Source: Whitmania pigra (taxonomy: Eukaryota > Annelida > Clitellata > Hirudinida > Haemopidae). Taken from it: a stretch of 64,000 bases of DNA. Each line of letters opens with the position of its first letter. The first letter of the stretch is position 1. Location: NCBI GenBank assembly GCA_021613335.1, contig JAJTWR010000293.1, positions 800,001 to 864,000 on the forward strand. The letters are read 5' to 3'. Both the position numbers and the translations under genes were made by a program. Positions 45,264-64,000 of this stretch are shown here, one piece after another. Under the pieces are notes generated by a model that was not told the origin of the DNA, did not search any database, and was given only the letters and a program-made list of their open reading frames with translations.

Positions 45264-46608
45264 TAATAATAATAATAATAATTTAATATGCTAATTTAAA
45301 TTTCAGGAAGCAGTGCCTTTTGCAGTGGTGGGTTCAAACGCCACCATTGATATCAAGGGCAAAAAGGTCAGAGGTCGCATGTACCCATGGGGAGTGGTGG
45401 AGGTGGAGAACCCCGATCACTCTGACTTTATCAAGCTCAGGACCATGCTGGTGTAAGTTCCAGGCAGCAGTGAATAATTACATTAATTATGATAAGTTGT
45501 CCTGTAATGATGAAATTTATGGCGTTTACACATTTGTTTTGCTATAGTGTCTTCGGGTGCTTGTCTTGCAGATTAAAACTCTCATTTCCAAAATTGGCGG
45601 AGATTCAAAATTATTCGTTAAAAATTGTTGGCCTACTCTTGTGATAGGATGATGATGATGAAAAGATATTTATAGAGCATGAATTGTTTGAATTACTTTA
45701 TTATTTAATTATTCAAATTATTATAATTACCTCCCTTCTCCTCAGTGCTCACATGCAAGACCTACAGGAAGTAACCCAAGAGGTTCACTACGAGAACTAC
45801 AGACTCTCGAAACTCGACAAGGTGGATGCCGTCGAGACGAGGTCGTTTAGTATTTAATATTTACTAGTAGTATTTATTGAGTAGTGTTTTGTGCTGCATT
45901 AATGCTGTTTAATTTTGATTATGATTATACAATTGTTTCTTATTAGTATTTTATTCTTGTTAATGCCATTGAATATTTAATATTTTATGTTAATTAGTGC
46001 TCTGGAAATTTCTGAAGTAAATTCTTGACGCAGTCAATATGTTAATGTAATAGTAATGTTAATATGCAATTAAAATTAATTGGCCAATGCAATTAGGATG
46101 TTTAACTTTCGATTTTGCTGATTCTGCAAACGGGAGCAAAGAAGAATAAGCATTGTGGTTTAATTAATGATTTTAATTTGAAGATTAAGTGAGACTAATT
46201 TGATCAATTAAGTTCAACAGAGGTGACATTTAACTTTTAATAAATTAATTAACACAGAGTTCAAGAGGGCAAGAGCACTGAGAAACAGCTGAGGGAGAAG
46301 GAAATGGAGGTGATTTGGTGTTTTTGGATGTTGTTTTTATTACAACATTTTGGACCAATTGATGGATTTAATAATTTGCTAAATAAAATTAAATCGTTTT
46401 CACCATATTAAATAGCATTGAATCATGATCGTATTAAGTATAATTAAAAGATAATTAATGTTGTTAATGATTGGATTTATTTTTTCAATGCCAGCTGAAG
46501 AGAATGCAGGCCATGTTGGCTCAGATGCAGGCACAACTCCAGGCCGGTTCAAACCAGTCCATCAACAGCTCCAATTCCAGACAAGGGACCTTCACCGCGA
46601 CCCACTGA
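40340..46608 (+). CDS. Septin, SEPT2 group, complete
   Basis: A cytoskeletal GTP-binding protein that assembles into hetero-oligomeric filaments at membranes and the cell cortex. Twelve exons: 40340-40349, 40499-40509, 40688-40793, 41078-41164, 43341-43464, 44027-44161, 44545-44662, 44921-45022, 45307-45452, 45746-45841, 46258-46309, 46495-46608. All phases agree, giving 366 residues, a normal septin length. The N-terminus is [20 protein letters not shown], followed by the basic [12 protein letters not shown] before the G domain. G1 P-loop GESGLGKST is at 43-51, T77 in [10 protein letters not shown] corresponds to the catalytic Thr of this group, G3 DTPGFGD is near 100-106 and G4 AKAD is at 181-184. 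The septin unique element includes [19 protein letters not shown]. The C-terminus is a short Met/Gln-rich coiled coil ([20 protein letters not shown]), as in SEPT1/2/4/5. Only the two tiny 5' exons rest mainly on phase and splice logic. Confidence 0.96.
40499..40509 (+). other. 11-nt septin micro-exon
   Basis: ATTCTAAGCAG flanked by TTTTTCAG and GTTAGA. It joins the 10-nt coding start (ATGGATGCCG) to the 40688 exon in phase and yields MDADSKQ. An in-frame TAG just before 40688 shows that the main exon cannot supply its own upstream codons. Confidence 0.65.
42141..42284. repeat. (ATT)n microsatellite in septin intron 4
   Basis: About 145 bases of ATT with a few ATC and CTT variants, in the 2.2-kb intron 41165-43340. 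That intron also holds GATGAT and CATCAT runs at 41425-41600 and 41910-41965. Confidence 0.95.
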
Positions 46609-48703
46609 ATGGAAGAGCTACGGCCGACGGGGTACCCTCTCTGGACGATACATACAAAGAAAAATGTTTATGCCTACAAATCATCGAACATACAAACTCG
46701 ATCGTGTTTCCCTTATGCATGTTTGACTGGCCAATCAACAATTTATGTATTTAAACAAAAAATATTTTTGCAACAAAACAATTAGCCGTTTAGTTCTCGT
46801 CATTTGGAATCCTCTGCTGTTGAAGATTTGCATTCACTTCTCACAAATTGGTGGCTCCTGCTCATTTCTCGTCTCCTCAGCATTATCGAATCGATACGAT
46901 GCCTTCTGTGTTCCACTGAAACAACAAGACCTTTTCAAAATCGAACTCTGCTTATCGTCTTGTTGTTTGCGTCGTCGAGTCTCGTATGTCTGCATCTCTT
47001 GGGGACCACGTTGAGGTGATTGACCGAACGATGATTGCTTATTAAGACTCCCGAAGATCAACCGTTTCTGGGACAACCGATTGGAGTTGCTCGGGTTGAA
47101 TTCTGTGCTGGAATGATGGAGTACAAGGTGCTTTTAATGATCCAAACTTATCTTTTGGTAAACCATCCACTGGTGGCAAAGTGGTTCCCCTTGCTTCATT
47201 GGTTTGGAGAAGTTTGATGATTCCATGTGTATGTGGTTTCTGTTTTCGTGTTACTTTCCAAATGTGTTTTTCTAGTTTTGTGGTCAGAAATTTAAAAGGT
47301 TGGTTTAGCTGTTTTGTCTGGTTGGTCTCTGTGGTCAATCATCTTCCTCGTCTCAATCAGAATCGATCGGAGTCGTTCACTGGAATCCGATCATTTCGCG
47401 TCGCTGGTTTGTTTCGTATTGAAGTTCGTATTTAATTTTCGTATAAACAATTTAAGTTTATTTAGTTTTTAAAAGTTTATTAAAAGCATTTCGAATGTTA
47501 AGTTCTGAAACTCCTGTGAAAATGTGTTGAACTTTAAATGCTCCTTGTATTTTTTTGTATCTGATGTTTCATTAATTCAATTTGTATCTCGTGTGTCGTC
47601 AGTTGTTTCACAAGAATCTTCATCTCCAGGCTTTCTTTCCTTTCTAGGCTTCATTACCACAGTGTGTTTATTCGCCTCGTGCCTACGATGATGATAATAG
47701 TTGTGGCGGTGAAGATGTTGCCTCTGTCAGAAAAATATTTTTTAAATTTATTTTATGAAATGATAGTTTTTCGCGGACACTTAATCACGCACCACGTTAA
47801 TATTGCTCTTCTTATAATCTGTATCAAGATTGTCTTACTAAATTTTTGACCAAAAAATTGGACGCATAATTTTGCGTTATTTTTGTTTTCATGAATGAAA
47901 ATATCAATAAATAAAAAGCAAAAAATAATTCGTGTTGTTTGGAGATAAGTAGGCTAGTACGCTGAGCGGGTGAATTTTGTGTTCTGTCAGGCACTTAGTA
48001 TATTTCTTGACAAAGGCTAATAATGATAATCTACTAACTAAGGCTTCTCAAATTAATATCATCATAAAGGTTAATATTAAATATTAAAAATTATTTAAAC
48101 ATCGCCTCAACAACCTCTTAATCAAATTCCTACCAGCACAATATGGCAACATTATCTAATAGCTTGTACTTTTAGAGAGACAGGTACTCTGTACTTATCA
48201 GGTCCGCAGTACACGCGTAGGACCTGTTTTCATAGCGAAGGCTTATCGATTTTTGCCGAGTAAATGGTGAAAATGGAAAACTCGCTGGGCATATCTGGCG
48301 CTGAGCTAAGCAGACGTTTTCAAGATGTTTCCGAATGAAGATGATATTCAAATGACCGATTAACAACAAATGGTTCTGAATCGAACTTGTACTGGAAACA
48401 ATTGAAAGACAGGCGAATTAAGTTATTTTCAGATTTCGAACAAAGTTTTGTTTCTGAGAAAGAAATTGTTTCTATAAAAAAAAGAAACAGGCAAGAATCT
48501 TATTGTTTTAAGGTTTTAACTTTTTTGCTAAAACCTCGAATAAACGATTTAATCCTCCGATTAAAACTGCTGATACAAACGGTCATAAATTCGAGCGACA
48601 GACATCTAAACGACAACACGTCAAACCTATTTTCAACAAATTTTTTTTCTCAATCCAGATCATTAAATCGAGAACGTTTTCAGCAGCAGACGATTCCGAC
48701 ACA
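46609..48703 (+). other. Septin 3' UTR and SUR upstream region
   Basis: No further supported gene. Frames such as 47035-47217 and 48387-48716 have no recognisable motif, and the latter overlaps the SUR start in another frame. A candidate septin poly(A) signal AATAAA is at 47906-47911, with AATAAAAAG overlapping. 48160-48703 is presumably the SUR promoter and 5' UTR. Confidence 0.45.
47906..47911 (+). promoter_or_regulatory. Candidate poly(A) signal for the septin
   Basis: AATAAA within CAATAAATAAAAAGC, about 1.3 kb after the septin stop, in the sense orientation. Other AT-rich matches exist, so the assignment is tentative. Confidence 0.3.

Positions 48704-64000
<15,297 letters not shown>

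Overview
This is eukaryotic (animal) nuclear DNA. Genes are split by many introns with canonical GT/AG ends and consistent phases. They sit in AT-rich sequence loaded with tri- and tetranucleotide repeats and small transposon remnants. The gene set (a sulfonylurea-receptor ABC protein, a SEPT2-group septin, an alpha-arrestin, a three-finger protein and a SUEL-lectin receptor) points to an invertebrate bilaterian. A lophotrochozoan, perhaps an annelid such as a leech, is my best guess, but no sequence here proves it.

Layout. 1-10.4 kb: no confident gene. It holds (ATT)n tracts, a 47-bp minisatellite, a SINE-like piece, a 261-bp hAT MITE and two huge opposed (CACT)n/(GAGT)n arrays. 10.4-30.2 kb (+): a single-pass membrane protein with SUEL-lectin, CUB-like and Sushi-like domains; its N-terminal exon(s) are not found. 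Its introns contain a decayed CR1/L2-like LINE, a hAT-like element, a tRNA-derived SINE and a Gypsy-like solo LTR. 31.8-35.2 kb (+): a complete six-exon alpha-arrestin (585 aa). 36.6 kb: a palindromic mariner-type MITE. 38.6-39.6 kb (-): a three-exon secreted three-finger (Ly6/uPAR-like) protein (126 aa). 40.3-46.6 kb (+): a complete 12-exon septin (366 aa) with an 11-nt micro-exon. 48.7-64.0 kb (+): the first 15 exons (827 codons) of a SUR/ABCC8-9-like ABC protein, cut by the window edge before its first nucleotide-binding domain.

I built the exon models by hand from reading frame, splice signals, phase and resemblance to known families. Where the text says phases agree, I counted the bases. 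The genes do not form an operon. They are ordinary neighbours: receptor, trafficking adaptor, secreted signalling-type protein, cytoskeletal GTPase and channel regulator. I saw no toxin-system, CRISPR or phage-like system. The most unusual items are structural: the opposed tetranucleotide arrays, the mariner palindrome that extends into its flanks, splice acceptors embedded in microsatellites, and a 106-codon ORF five bases after the arrestin stop.
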